NCBI GenBank assembly: GCA_016716745.1
Contig: JADJVD010000004.1
Coordinates: 124,001-188,000 of the forward strand
Origin: Hyphomicrobiales bacterium
GTDB lineage: Bacteria > Pseudomonadota > Alphaproteobacteria > Rhizobiales > Beijerinckiaceae
Length of the DNA: 64,000 nt
Reading direction: 5' to 3'
Below the pieces are notes generated by a model, which did not search any database, had not been told where the DNA came from, and saw only the letters and a program-made list of their open reading frames with translations. Made by a program: the position numbers and the translations under genes. This document shows positions 21,207 through 29,666 of the stretch, in pieces; position 1 is the stretch's first letter; each line of letters begins with the position of its first letter.

Positions 21207-22514
21207 GTGACCGAGCTCGCTGTCGCTTTTCTGCTGATTTTGCTCAACGGCGTGTTCGCGCTGTCGGAGCTCGCCATCGTGTCCGCCCGCAAGTCGCGCC
21301 TCAGGACGATGGCCGAGAGCGGACGCTCCGGCGCGCGCACGGCGCTGGCGCTGGCCGAGGATCCGGGTCGCATTCTCTCCACCGTGCAGATCGGCATCAC
21401 GCTGATCGGTCTGGTCGCCGGCGCGGTCTCCGGCGCGGCTCTGGGCGAGCAGCTCACCGAATGGTTTCGGGGCAAGGGGCTGACGGGCTGGTTCGCGGAG
21501 GCGGCGGGCTATGGCGTCGTGCTCGGCGCGATCACCTATCTGTCGGTCGTCGTGGGCGAGTTGGTGCCCAAGCAGGTGGCGCTGCGCGATCCCGAGACGT
21601 TCGCCTGCCATGTCGCGCCGATGATGTCGCTGCTCTCGCGCGTCGTCACGCCTTTCGTGTGGCTGCTGAACGCCTCCTCGCGCCTCGTCTTCCGCCTGTT
21701 CGGCGCGACGGAGGCGCCTGCCTCGACGGTGACGGAAGAAGAGATCAAGACGCTGGTGGCCGAGGCCGAGACGGCCGGCGTGATCGAGGGCGACGAGCGC
21801 CGCCTCATCGCCGGCGTGCTGCGCCTCGGCGACCGCTCGGCCCGCGCGCTGATGACGCCGCGCACGGAGATCGACTGGATCGACGTGACGCTGGAGGGCG
21901 AGGCGCTGCGCGAGCGGCTCGCGCAGGTGCGCCATTCCCGCCTGCCGGCGGCCGAGGGCGCCATCGAATCGATCATCGGCGTCATCGAGGTGCGCGACGC
22001 CCTGCGCGCGCTGGTGTCGGGCGCGACGCTCGACGCCCGCGCGATGGCGCGGCAGGCGCCGATCGTGCCCGACACGCTGGACGCGCTCGGCGTGCTCGAC
22101 GCGCTGCGCGCGGCCGCCGTGCCGATGGCGCTGGTGCATGACGAATACGGGCATTTCGAGGGCGTGGTGACGCCGGCCGACGTGCTCGACGCCATCGAAG
22201 GCGCGATGCTGAGCGACCAGCCGAGCGAGGCGCTCGAGGCGGTGCAGCGGCAGGACGGCTCGTGGCTTATCGACGCGGCCATTCCGGCCGACGAATTCGC
22301 CGATCTCCTGTCGATCAAGCTGCCGGAAAAGCGCGGCTACGAAACGGCGGCCGGCTTCGTGCTCGAACATCTGCAACGCCTGCCCTCGACCGGCGATCAT
22401 TTCGACGAGCAGGGCTGGCGATTCGAGGTGGTGGATCTCGACGGCCGGCGTATCGACAAGCTGCTGGCGCAGAAGATCGACGCCAAGTCCGACGACGAGG
22501 AGGGAACGCCATGA
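21207..22514 (+). CDS. CorC/HlyC-type (CNNM-like) membrane protein with CBS domains
   Basis: A 435-residue protein with an N-terminal CNNM/DUF21 membrane domain (helices near residues 4-24, 55-80, 95-117 and 130-155, including LNGVFALSELAIVSARKSRL and YLSVVVGELVPKQVAL). Two CBS domains follow (MTPRTEIDWIDV near 215 and VPMALVHDEYGHFEGVVTPADVLDAIEG near 310), then a C-terminal CorC_HlyC domain (GYETAAGFVLEHLQRLP). Family members are linked to magnesium and cobalt efflux; the older name hemolysin C is historical. Translation starts at a GTG at 21207. The stop overlaps the next start as ATGA. Confidence 0.9.
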   Translation: MTELAVAFLLILLNGVFALSELAIVSARKSRLRTMAESGRSGARTALALAEDPGRILSTVQIGITLIGLVAGAVSGAALGEQLTEWFRGKGLTGWFAEAAGYGVVLGAITYLSVVVGELVPKQVALRDPETFACHVAPMMSLLSRVVTPFVWLLNASSRLVFRLFGATEAPASTVTEEEIKTLVAEAETAGVIEGDERRLIAGVLRLGDRSARALMTPRTEIDWIDVTLEGEALRERLAQVRHSRLPAAEGAIESIIGVIEVRDALRALVSGATLDARAMARQAPIVPDTLDALGVLDALRAAAVPMALVHDEYGHFEGVVTPADVLDAIEGAMLSDQPSEALEAVQRQDGSWLIDAAIPADEFADLLSIKLPEKRGYETAAGFVLEHLQRLPSTGDHFDEQGWRFEVVDLDGRRIDKLLAQKIDAKSDDEEGTP

Positions 22515-22930
22515 CGCCGACGCGCCGCGCTGCGCTGGGCATGGCCGGCGCGCTCGCCGCGGCCCCGGCGCTCGCGCATGGCTACAAGCGGCGGGACCTC
22601 GACATCCGGCATCCTTGGACGTTCGAGCAGGAGGCGGCGCGGCCGGACGCCAGGATCGGCATGACGCTGCGCAACAACGGCAAGCAGACCGAGCGGCTGA
22701 TCCGCGTCGAGACGCGCGATGCGGACGGCGCCGAGATCGTCGCGCCCGGCGGCGTCGTCGAGATCGCGCCCGGCGCTTCCGTCGATCTGCATCCGAAGGG
22801 CCCGCACATCCTCATGAGGGGCGTGCGCAAGAAGCTTGTCGCCTACGACAACATCTTCGCCACGCTCGTCTTCGCCCGCGCCGGGCGCGTGCGCGTCGAG
22901 ATCGTCGTCGAAACCCCGCCCGACGCCTGA
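22511..22930 (+). CDS. PCuAC-like periplasmic copper chaperone
   Basis: A 139-residue exported protein; the signal MTPTRRAALGMAGALAAAP contains an RR pair and ends at ALAHG, so Tat or Sec export is possible. The mature part is a PCuAC/DUF461 cupredoxin-like domain: IRHPWTF near the N-terminus, MTLRNNGKQTERLIRVET, and the end PKGPHILMRGVRKKL then FARAGRVRVEIV. In PCuAC proteins, His and Met residues of an HxnMx..HxM motif bind Cu(I) for cytochrome oxidase assembly; here H and M of GPHILM remain but one methionine position appears substituted. Coupled to the preceding gene by a 4-base overlap. Confidence 0.75.
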   Translation: MTPTRRAALGMAGALAAAPALAHGYKRRDLDIRHPWTFEQEAARPDARIGMTLRNNGKQTERLIRVETRDADGAEIVAPGGVVEIAPGASVDLHPKGPHILMRGVRKKLVAYDNIFATLVFARAGRVRVEIVVETPPDA

Positions 22931-23108
22931 GGCGCGACCGGCGCGAGCCATTCCGCCAACGTATTCGTGCGCGCTCGCCCGTGTTTCTACTTGGGCGGGG
23001 AGGCGGACTCATATACGCAAGGCGAGAATTGCCGCAACGTCACCGCATTCGTCGCGCGATGACGGCGCATTCCGGCGCCCCGGCGCTCGTTTCAGCGGAG
23101 GCCCGCAC

Positions 23109-24113
23109 GTGGCTTTTAACAAGACATTTCTTCTGCATTCGCGGCCGAGCGCCGAGGCGCCGGCCGGGCCGCATAATTTCCGCCTCGTCGAGGAGCCGAT
23201 TCCCGAGCCCGCCGAGGGCGAGATTCTGGTGCGCCATCGCTGGCTCTCGCTCGACCCCTACATGCGCGGGCGGATGAACGACGCGAAAAGCTACGCGCAG
23301 CCGCAAAAGCTCGGCGCGCCGATGATCGGCGGCACGGTCGGCGAGGTCGTCGCCTCCAAGCTCGAGGGCTTTTCGCCCGGCGATCTCGTGCTCGGCATGG
23401 GCGGCTGGCGGCTCTATTCGCTGGCGAGCCGGGCAACGGTCCGCAAGCTCGATCCGCGCGCTTTGCCGGAGGAGGCCTGGCTCGGCCCGGCCGGCATGCC
23501 GGGCGTCACCGCATGGGTCGGCCTCAACACCATCGTCAAGCCGAAGGCCGGCGAGACGGTGGTGGTGACGGCGGCGACCGGCGCGGTCGGCACGGTGGCG
23601 GGGCAGCTCGCCAAGCGCATGGGTGCGCGCGTCGTCGGCGTAGCAGGCGGATCGGAGAAGTGTCGCTACGCGACGGAGACGCTGGGCTTCGACGCCTGCG
23701 TCGATCATCGCGCGGGCGATTTCGCGCAGCAGTTCAAGGCGGCGACGCCGGACGGCGTCGACGGCGTGTTCGAGAATGTCGGCGGCCTGCCGCTCGAACT
23801 GTCGCTGGCGCGCGCCAATCCGTTCGGGCGCATCGCGATCTGCGGCCTCGTCGCCAGCGGCTACGACGGCACGCCGGCGGCGGTGACGAATTTCGCCGCC
23901 GTGCTGGCGATGCGGCTGCTCGTGAAGGGCTTCATCGTCGGCGACGACATGAGCCTGTGGCCGAAGGCCTATGCCGATCTCGTGCCGCTGATCGCCTCGG
24001 GCGAATTGAAATGGGCCAGGAGCATGGCGCAGGGGCTGGAGGCCGCGCCCGAGGCGTTCTTCGACATGCTGAAGGGCAAGAATTTCGGCAAGCAGCTCGT
24101 CAAGCTCGTCTGA
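23109..24113 (+). CDS. Zinc-free medium-chain NADP-dependent oxidoreductase (YncB/CurA-like)
   Basis: A 334-residue member of the leukotriene B4 dehydrogenase / curcumin reductase branch of the MDR superfamily, which reduces activated carbon-carbon double bonds with NADPH. The opening NKTFLLHSRP, the LSLDPYMRGRM substrate segment, the cofactor motif VVVTAATGAVGTVAGQLAKRMGA (written AATGAVGTVAGQL as the core) and FENVGG are characteristic; the zinc ligands of alcohol dehydrogenases are absent. The GTG start at 23109 is chosen because of GGAGG a few bases before it and because upstream codons are low-complexity. DedA follows four bases later, so they are probably co-transcribed. Confidence 0.88.
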   Translation: MAFNKTFLLHSRPSAEAPAGPHNFRLVEEPIPEPAEGEILVRHRWLSLDPYMRGRMNDAKSYAQPQKLGAPMIGGTVGEVVASKLEGFSPGDLVLGMGGWRLYSLASRATVRKLDPRALPEEAWLGPAGMPGVTAWVGLNTIVKPKAGETVVVTAATGAVGTVAGQLAKRMGARVVGVAGGSEKCRYATETLGFDACVDHRAGDFAQQFKAATPDGVDGVFENVGGLPLELSLARANPFGRIAICGLVASGYDGTPAAVTNFAAVLAMRLLVKGFIVGDDMSLWPKAYADLVPLIASGELKWARSMAQGLEAAPEAFFDMLKGKNFGKQLVKLV

Positions 24114-24117
24114 GCGA

Positions 24118-24774
24118 ATGTTCTCGCCCGAGACCCTGCATCACGCGATGGCGACCTACGGGTTGTGGGGCCTCGCCGGGATCGTCGCGCTCGAAAGCAT
24201 GGGGTTGCCGCTGCCGGGCGAGACGGCGCTGATTCTGGCCGCCGTCTACGCCGGATCGCACGAGGAAAGCGTCGTCGCGGTGGTGCTGGCGGCGAGCGCC
24301 GGCGCGATCGTCGGCGACAATGTCGGCTATCTCGTCGGCCGCGACGTCGGCTATCCGCTGTTGCTGAGGCATGGCTGGCGCATGGGCGTGACGGAGGGGC
24401 GGCTGAAGCTCGGCCAGTATCTGTTCCGCCGCTACGGCGCCGGCGTCGTCTTCATCGGCCGCTTCGTCGCGCTGCTGCGCGTGCTGGCGGCGTTTCTGGC
24501 CGGCGCCAACCGGCTGCACTGGACGACCTTCCTCGTCGCCAACGCGGCCGGCGCGTTCGTCTGGGCGAGCCTGGTCGGCGGCGGGGCCTACTGGCTCGGG
24601 CGCAACGCGGCGCACGGCCACGGGCCGCTGCGCTGGGCGATGGTCGCCCTCGCGCTCTTCGTCGTCGTCACGCTGGCGCTGGCGTTGAAGCGCAACGAGG
24701 CCAGACTGATCGATCAGGCCGAACGCGACGATCCCGCGCCGCTGCCGGGCTATCGGCGCGGACCGGAGGGGTAG
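24118..24774 (+). CDS. DedA-family (SNARE-associated/VTT domain) membrane protein
   Basis: A 218-residue integral membrane protein with four to five helices. DedA hallmarks are present: ALESMGLPLPGETALILA after the first helix, GDNVGYLVGRDVG, and the amphipathic RYGAGVVFIGRFVALLRVLAA written in other DedA proteins as F.GRF.P.LR; the basic and acidic residues in these segments support proton-driven transport of lipids or lipid carriers, including undecaprenyl phosphate in some members. It starts four bases after the upstream oxidoreductase, so translation is probably coupled. A specific substrate cannot be assigned. Confidence 0.88.
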   Translation: MFSPETLHHAMATYGLWGLAGIVALESMGLPLPGETALILAAVYAGSHEESVVAVVLAASAGAIVGDNVGYLVGRDVGYPLLLRHGWRMGVTEGRLKLGQYLFRRYGAGVVFIGRFVALLRVLAAFLAGANRLHWTTFLVANAAGAFVWASLVGGGAYWLGRNAAHGHGPLRWAMVALALFVVVTLALALKRNEARLIDQAERDDPAPLPGYRRGPEG

Positions 24775-24905
24775 GGACACCTCATTTCCCGGCGCAAGTC
24801 CCGGCGCAAGTCCGCATTTTCGCATTTGCACGCGGCGCCGGCGCGGTCGGCCCCTATATCCTGCGCGACGATGGGATTGTCCGTCGGATGACATGCGGGG
24901 CCGAC

Positions 24906-25502
24906 ATGGCGAAGGTGCTTGTTCTCTATTATTCCTCCTGGGGTCACATCGAGCAGATGGCCAACGCCGTGGCCGAGGGCGCGCGGTCGGCGGGGGCGAG
25001 CGTCGACGTGAAGCGCGTGCCGGAGCTGGTTCCCGCAGAGGTCGCCGCGCAGTTCCACTACAAGCCGCAGACCGCGCCGGTGGCGACGCCGGACGAGCTC
25101 GCCAATTACGACGCCATCGTCATCGGCACGCCGACGCGCTTCGGCAACATGGCCGCGCAGATGAAGAATTTTCTCGATCAGACCGGCGGGCTGTGGGCGC
25201 AGGGCAAGCTCGTCGGCAAGGTCGGCGGCGTGTTCACCTCCACCGCCACCCAGCATGGCGGGCAGGAATCGACGATCCTGTCGACCCACACCGTGCTGCT
25301 GCATCACGGCATGGTCATCGTCGGCCTGCCATACGCCTTCGCCGGCCAGATGGGCGTCGAGGCGGTGAAGGGCGGCAGCCCCTACGGCGCCTCGACCATC
25401 GCGGACGGCGACGGCTCGCGCCAGCCGACGGCCGTGGAGCTGGAGGGCGCGCGCTATCAGGGCGCGCATATCGCGCGGATCGCGGCCAAGCTCGCGGCCT
25501 GA
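24906..25502 (+). CDS. wrbA: NAD(P)H:quinone oxidoreductase WrbA
   Basis: A 198-residue flavodoxin-like enzyme that reduces quinones by two electrons, limiting redox cycling. FMN-binding loops are visible: VLYYSSWGHIEQMANAVAEG for the phosphate, GTPTRFGNMAAQMKNFLDQ after the third strand, and STATQHGGQESTILS around the isoalloxazine ring. Length and motif spacing match WrbA. The ATG at 24906 is preceded by a GACATG context and weak ribosome binding site, and 131 bases separate it from dedA, so it likely has its own promoter. Confidence 0.95.
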   Translation: MAKVLVLYYSSWGHIEQMANAVAEGARSAGASVDVKRVPELVPAEVAAQFHYKPQTAPVATPDELANYDAIVIGTPTRFGNMAAQMKNFLDQTGGLWAQGKLVGKVGGVFTSTATQHGGQESTILSTHTVLLHHGMVIVGLPYAFAGQMGVEAVKGGSPYGASTIADGDGSRQPTAVELEGARYQGAHIARIAAKLAA

Positions 25503-25547
25503 GCGGCGGGACTCGCGGCGCGGGCGCGGGCGGGCTAAACAGGGCGG

Positions 25548-26822
25548 ATGTCCGCTCCATGTCTTCGCCTTTCGCTCGCGCTCGCCGCGAGCCTGCTCCT
25601 TGCCGGTTGCGCCGGACGCGCGACCGGCGTGCTCGAACCTGTCGCGACGGCGCAGCCGCCGGGCGCCAGCACCGTGCCGATTCTGGTGGCGACGACGCGG
25701 CAACGCTCGAGCGATCCCGGCCAGATGTTCTCCGGCGAACGCGCCGTCGCGCCGACCTACGCGGAAATCGACGTGAGCATTCCGCCCGATCCGGCGCGCG
25801 AGATCGGCGACGTGCAATGGCCGCAGTCGCGACCGGGCGATCCGGCGCGCGAGTTCGTCGTCGTCGGATCGCAGACGATGCCGCAGGCCGGCGGGCTGAC
25901 GCGCCTGCGCGAGCGGCTCGCGCGCTCGGGCCATCGCCGCGTGCTCGTCTTCGTGCACGGCTACAACACGCGCTTCGAGGAGGCGGTGTTCCGCCTCGCG
26001 CAGATCGCGCACGATTCCGAGGCGAAGGCGCAGCCCGTGCTGTTCACCTGGCCCTCGCGCGGCAAGCTGCTCGCCTATGTCTACGATCGCGAGAGCGCCA
26101 ATTATTCGCGCGACGCGCTGGAGCAGATGCTGGCGAGCCTGCAGCGCGAGCCGGCGGTGCGGGAGATCACCATCCTCGCTCATTCGATGGGCAATTGGGT
26201 GACGCTGGAGGCGTTGCGGCAGATGGCGATCCGCAACGGCGCCATCGCCTCGAAGATCACGCAGGTGATGCTCGCCGCGCCGGACGTCGACGTCGACGTG
26301 TTCGCGCGGCAGATCGCCGAGATCGGACCGAAGCGGCCGCCCTTCACGCTGTTCGCCTCGACCAACGACGAGGCGCTCGGTTTTTCGCAACGCCTCGCCG
26401 GCGGCGTCGAGCGGCTCGGCTCCGTCGATCCGACGGAGGAGCCGTGGCGCAGCAAGCTCGCGGCCGAACGCATCGCCGTGGTCGACCTGTCCGACGTGAA
26501 GAGTTCCGACAAGCTCAACCACACGACCTTCGCGAGCGCCGACGTGGTGCGCTCCATCGGCGCGCGGCTCAGCTCGGGGCAGAAGCTGCATGACGGCGGC
26601 GCGGGCCTTGGCGACCGCATCGCGCAGGTGACGGCGGGCGCGGCCGCGACCGTCGGCGCGGCGGCAGGCCTCGCCGTGTCGGCGCCGCTCGCGGTGGTCG
26701 ACGGGCGCACGCGCGAATCGCTCGGCGACCAGTTCGAGCAGGTCGGCGCCGGCCTCGGCCAGACGGCCGACGGCTTCGGCGTCGGCGGATCGACGCGGCG
26801 CGGCAAGGCGCAGCCGCAGTAG
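25548..26822 (+). CDS. Lipoprotein alpha/beta hydrolase (DUF900 family)
   Basis: A 424-residue protein. The signal ends in a lipobox LLLAGC (Cys about residue 21), so it should be an outer- or inner-membrane lipoprotein. The DUF900 alpha/beta-hydrolase domain has VLVFVHGYNTRFEEAVFR for the oxyanion strand, LFTWPSRG after strand 4 and the nucleophile elbow ILAHSMGNW with the catalytic serine. A downstream acidic residue in APDVDVDVF and a histidine in KLNHTTF could complete the triad. The last 100 residues are Gly/Ala-rich and probably flexible or membrane-adjacent. Substrate unknown; esterase or lipase activity is the general family expectation. Confidence 0.85.
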   Translation: MSAPCLRLSLALAASLLLAGCAGRATGVLEPVATAQPPGASTVPILVATTRQRSSDPGQMFSGERAVAPTYAEIDVSIPPDPAREIGDVQWPQSRPGDPAREFVVVGSQTMPQAGGLTRLRERLARSGHRRVLVFVHGYNTRFEEAVFRLAQIAHDSEAKAQPVLFTWPSRGKLLAYVYDRESANYSRDALEQMLASLQREPAVREITILAHSMGNWVTLEALRQMAIRNGAIASKITQVMLAAPDVDVDVFARQIAEIGPKRPPFTLFASTNDEALGFSQRLAGGVERLGSVDPTEEPWRSKLAAERIAVVDLSDVKSSDKLNHTTFASADVVRSIGARLSSGQKLHDGGAGLGDRIAQVTAGAAATVGAAAGLAVSAPLAVVDGRTRESLGDQFEQVGAGLGQTADGFGVGGSTRRGKAQPQ

Positions 26823-26941
26823 GGCGCGCGATCCTCGCCGCGCCGCGCGCCTCGCAGGCGCTGTCCTGACCGGGCGGCGCGCATGGCCGCCATCCGCGCG
26901 CGCGGCTCGACTTCTCGAGGGCGGCGCGCGATAGCGCCGGG

Positions 26942-27826
26942 GTGAATCTCTTTCTTTTCCTCGTCACCACGGCGATCTGGGGCTCGACCTGGATCGCCAT
27001 CACCTTTCAGGTGGATCAGGCGCCGGCGCTCGCCTCGGTGTTCCATCGCTTCGCGGTGGCGGCTGCGCTGATCGCGCCGGCGCTGGCGCTGGCGGGGCGC
27101 CTGCCGCGGCTCGACGCGCGCGGGCACGGCTTCGTCGCCTTGCAGGGGCTGTTCCTCGCCTGCCTGAACTTCCTGTGCTTCTACAATGCGGCGCGCTATG
27201 CGCCGAGCGGACTGATCTCGGTCGTGTTCTCGCTGGCGACCTTCTTCAACACGGTCAATGCGCGCCTGATCTTCGGCGATGCGATCCGCGCCCGCGCGGT
27301 GATCGCCGGGCTGATCGGCGCAAGCGGCGTGGCGCTGCTGTTCTGGCCGCAGATCGCCTCGACCGGCGGCGCGAACGTCTGGCCGGGAATCGGCTTTGCG
27401 ACGGTCGGCACGCTGTTCTTCTCGCTCGGCAACATGGTCTCGCGCCGCAACAGCCGCGCCGGCCTAGCGCCGGTGGCGGCCAACGCCTGGGCGATGGCCT
27501 ACGGCGCGCTGTTCACGCTGGCCATCGCGCTGGCGAACGGCGTCGATCTGAGGCTGCCGACGACGCCCTCCTATCTGACCGCGCTGGGCTTCCTTGCCGT
27601 GTTCGGCAGCGTCGTCGGCTTCACCACCTATCTGATGATGGTCGCGCGGATGGGGCCGGGGAAGGCCGCCTATGCGACGGTGATGTTCCCGGTCGTCGGG
27701 CTGACGATCTCGACGCTGGTCGAAGGATATCGCTGGACGCCGGTCGCGGCGGCGGGGCTCGTTCTGACGCTGATCGGCAACGCCGTGATGTTCGCGCCTG
27801 CGAGAAAGCGCGCGCAACAAGGTTGA
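26942..27826 (+). CDS. EamA/DMT-superfamily permease
   Basis: A 294-residue membrane protein with ten predicted helices in two EamA repeats: the first opens FLFLVTTAIWGSTWIAI, a typical DMT start, and the second begins about residue 140 at IGFATVGTLFFSLGNM. The segment YAPSGLISVVFSLATFF is the usual central loop and helix of each repeat, and MFPVVGLTISTLVEGYRW of the second. These exporters move amino acids or other metabolites. Translation starts at GTG 26942 with a weak ribosome binding site. A strong stem-loop follows about 30 bases after the stop. Confidence 0.85.
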   Translation: MNLFLFLVTTAIWGSTWIAITFQVDQAPALASVFHRFAVAAALIAPALALAGRLPRLDARGHGFVALQGLFLACLNFLCFYNAARYAPSGLISVVFSLATFFNTVNARLIFGDAIRARAVIAGLIGASGVALLFWPQIASTGGANVWPGIGFATVGTLFFSLGNMVSRRNSRAGLAPVAANAWAMAYGALFTLAIALANGVDLRLPTTPSYLTALGFLAVFGSVVGFTTYLMMVARMGPGKAAYATVMFPVVGLTISTLVEGYRWTPVAAAGLVLTLIGNAVMFAPARKRAQQG

Positions 27827-27858
27827 CAGGGCCGGCCATACCCCCTATTTCCCCACGC

Positions 27859-27892
27859 GCTGCGCGGGTCCATTCGGGCCCGCGCAGCCTTT
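27859..27892 (+). terminator. Stem-loop between the DMT permease and rpsD
   Basis: A 10-bp perfect stem GCTGCGCGGG (27859-27868) and CCCGCGCAGC (27879-27888) with a ten-base loop, followed by CTTT. It probably terminates the permease transcript. The short T run makes termination strength uncertain, and an rpsD leader role is an alternative. Confidence 0.6.
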
Positions 27893-28076
27893 AGACGCAC
27901 CCGTGGTCGCTTCCCGCGCAAGGTTTTCGAGCCTGCGGTCGAGCGGCCTGTCGGCCCGGAGGTCCGGGCAGAGGAGGGCGCGTTCCTCCCCCTGGCGGGA
28001 GGACGCGGACGATCGGCGCCCTTTAGGGCGGCCGCGCGCTCATGTCCTCGCGCCGCAACCAACGTTCGAGGACGCG

Positions 28077-28694
28077 ATGACGAAGCGCGCAGAAGCCAAA
28101 TATAAAATCGACCGCCGCCTTGGCCAGAACATCTGGGGCCGCCCGAAGAGCCCGGTGAACCGCCGCGAATACGGCCCCGGCCAGCACGGCCAGCGCCGCA
28201 AGGGCAAGATGAGCGACTTCGGCACGCAGCTGCGCGCCAAGCAGAAGCTCAAGGGCTATTACGGCAACATCTCCGAGAAGCAGTTCCGCAAGTACTACGC
28301 GGAGGCGATCCGCCTGAAGGGCGACTCGGGCGCCAATCTCGTCGGCCTGCTCGAGCGCCGCCTCGACGCGGTGGTGTATCGCGCCAAGTTCGTGGCGACG
28401 CCGTTCCAGGCGCGCCAGTTCGTCAATCACGGCCACGTCAAGGTGAACGGGCGCCGCGTCAACATCGCCTCCTACTCGGTCAAGCCCGGCGACGTGATCG
28501 AGGTGAAGGAAGCCTCGCGTCAGCTCGCGCTCGTGCTCGAGGCCACGCAGCTCGCCGAGCGCGACGTGCCCGACTACGTCGACGCCGATCACTCCAAGAT
28601 GACGGCCAAGCTGACCCGCGTGCCGGCGCCGAACGAGGTGCCCTATCCGGTGCAGATGGAGCCGAATCTGGTCGTCGAGTTCTACTCGCGCTGA
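28077..28694 (+). CDS. rpsD: 30S ribosomal protein S4
   Basis: A 205-residue primary-assembly protein of the small subunit that binds 16S rRNA and contributes to decoding accuracy. The body domain KYKIDRRLGQNIWGRPKSP and KQKLKGYYGNISEKQFRKYY, and the S4 RNA-binding motif (GLLERRLDAVVYRAKFVATP then VNHGHVKVNGRRVNIASY) are unmistakable. The ATG at 28077 gives the normal length. About 250 bases separate it from the upstream gene; its leader may carry control elements but no known S4 leader was recognised. A strong terminator follows immediately. Confidence 0.97.
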   Translation: MTKRAEAKYKIDRRLGQNIWGRPKSPVNRREYGPGQHGQRRKGKMSDFGTQLRAKQKLKGYYGNISEKQFRKYYAEAIRLKGDSGANLVGLLERRLDAVVYRAKFVATPFQARQFVNHGHVKVNGRRVNIASYSVKPGDVIEVKEASRQLALVLEATQLAERDVPDYVDADHSKMTAKLTRVPAPNEVPYPVQMEPNLVVEFYSR

Positions 28695-28722
28695 TCCGGC
28701 TTTCTTTTCCGCTTCCGACGCG

Positions 28723-28753
28723 GCCGCCGCATCTCGATGCGGCGGCCTTTTTC
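28723..28753 (+). terminator. Rho-independent terminator of rpsD
   Basis: An 11-bp perfect stem GGCCGCCGCAT (28723-28733) and ATGCGGCGGCC (28738-28748), CTCG loop, then TTTTT (28749-28753). It lies 28 bases after the rpsD stop. Confidence 0.93.
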
Positions 28754-28885
28754 GTGCGCGAAACGTCGCAGGGCCCGACCGAGCGCGGGGCTGCGATGTT
28801 CATTGACGGTTCAGCGGAATTGCTCGAATTTCCGCGCCGAGGACAGGCGCGGCAGCATGCGCGTCCGCCCCGGAGGACAGCTTCG

Positions 28886-29434
28886 ATGACCTATGGATTC
28901 AAGACCCTGCTCGCCGCCGCCGCGCTCGGCGCACTGGCGATCGGCGGCTCGTCCGGCGCCTTCGCGCAGGCGGCCGTGATGAAGGAGTGCGGCGCCGAGT
29001 GGCAGACCGCCAAGGACACCAACGCGACCGGCGGCAAGACCTGGAACCAGTTCCTCGCCGAATGCCGCGTCCGCAAGGCCGCCAATACGCCGGCGGCGGC
29101 TCCCGCCGCGCCCGCGCCGGCCCCCGCGGCCGCTGCGCCGAAGCCGGCTGCGCCCGCGCCCGCCGCCGCCGCGCCGAAGCCGGCCGCTCCGGCCGCCGCT
29201 GCGCCGAAGCCCGCCGCTCCCGCCGTCGCCGGCGCGGTTCCGGCCGGCGTCGTGCTGCCGAAGGCGGTCGATGCGAAGTATGCGACGCTCTCGCCCGGCA
29301 AGCAGCGCCTGCAGACCTGCTCCGACCAGTGGCAGGCCAACAAGGCGACCGGCGGCAACGGCACGATGAAGTGGATCGAGAAGGGCGGCGGCTTCTGGTC
29401 GCTCTGCAACAAGCGCCTGAAGGGCGAGATCTGA
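28886..29434 (+). CDS. Secreted protein with two Cys/Trp modules joined by an Ala/Pro linker
   Basis: A 182-residue exported protein. The Sec signal spans residues 1-30 and ends at GAFAQ. The mature protein has two short related modules: first MKECGAEWQTAKDT ... TGGKTWNQFLAECR, then LQTCSDQWQANKAT ... GNGTMKWIEKGGG with WSLCNKRL. Each has a Cys pair bracketing Trp-Gln and a second Trp, so each may form one disulfide. Between them lie about 75 residues of near-repeating AAPKPAAPAPA linker. GGAGG precedes the ATG at 28886, and a terminator follows. Similar proteins are common and usually uncharacterised in Hyphomicrobiales; function unknown, perhaps cell-envelope. Confidence 0.8.
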   Translation: MTYGFKTLLAAAALGALAIGGSSGAFAQAAVMKECGAEWQTAKDTNATGGKTWNQFLAECRVRKAANTPAAAPAAPAPAPAAAAPKPAAPAPAAAAPKPAAPAAAAPKPAAPAVAGAVPAGVVLPKAVDAKYATLSPGKQRLQTCSDQWQANKATGGNGTMKWIEKGGGFWSLCNKRLKGEI

Positions 29435-29463
29435 TTTCAGCGCGTCTCCCGACGCGGTGAACG

Positions 29464-29493
29464 AAGGCCGGGGCGGCGACGCTCCGGCCTTTT
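29464..29493 (+). terminator. Rho-independent terminator after the secreted-module gene
   Basis: AAGGCCGG (29464-29471) pairs with CCGGCCTT (29484-29491), with an inner GC/GC extension, and ends in TTTT (29490-29493). It lies about 30 bases after the stop. Confidence 0.8.
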
Positions 29494-29532
29494 GCGTTGG
29501 CGCAGGGCGCACTGCGCTGTGAAGGGCCGCCT

Positions 29533-29637
29533 TGTCATCCCCGGCGGCGACCGCAGGTCGGCGGGAAGGGGCCATGGCGTCGCGGGTTCGGGGTGGATTC
29601 CCTTCCCCTCGCTTCGCTCGGCCGGGAATGACAGGGG
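29533..29637. repeat. Dispersed intergenic repeat, copy 1
   Basis: A ~105-bp element starting TGTCATCCCCGGCGGCG and ending GGCCGGGAATGACAGGGG, with the internal block ATTCCCTTCCCCTCGCTTCG. The same ends and block recur at 36767-36875. The termini TGTCATcCCCGG and CCGGgAATGACA are near-inverted repeats, so the element can fold. It resembles the short repeats with CGCTTCGCTC-type cores that are widespread between genes of alphaproteobacteria. Confidence 0.75.
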
Positions 29638-29666
29638 CGCGTCTGATCTGAGGTGGCGCTCGGCCC

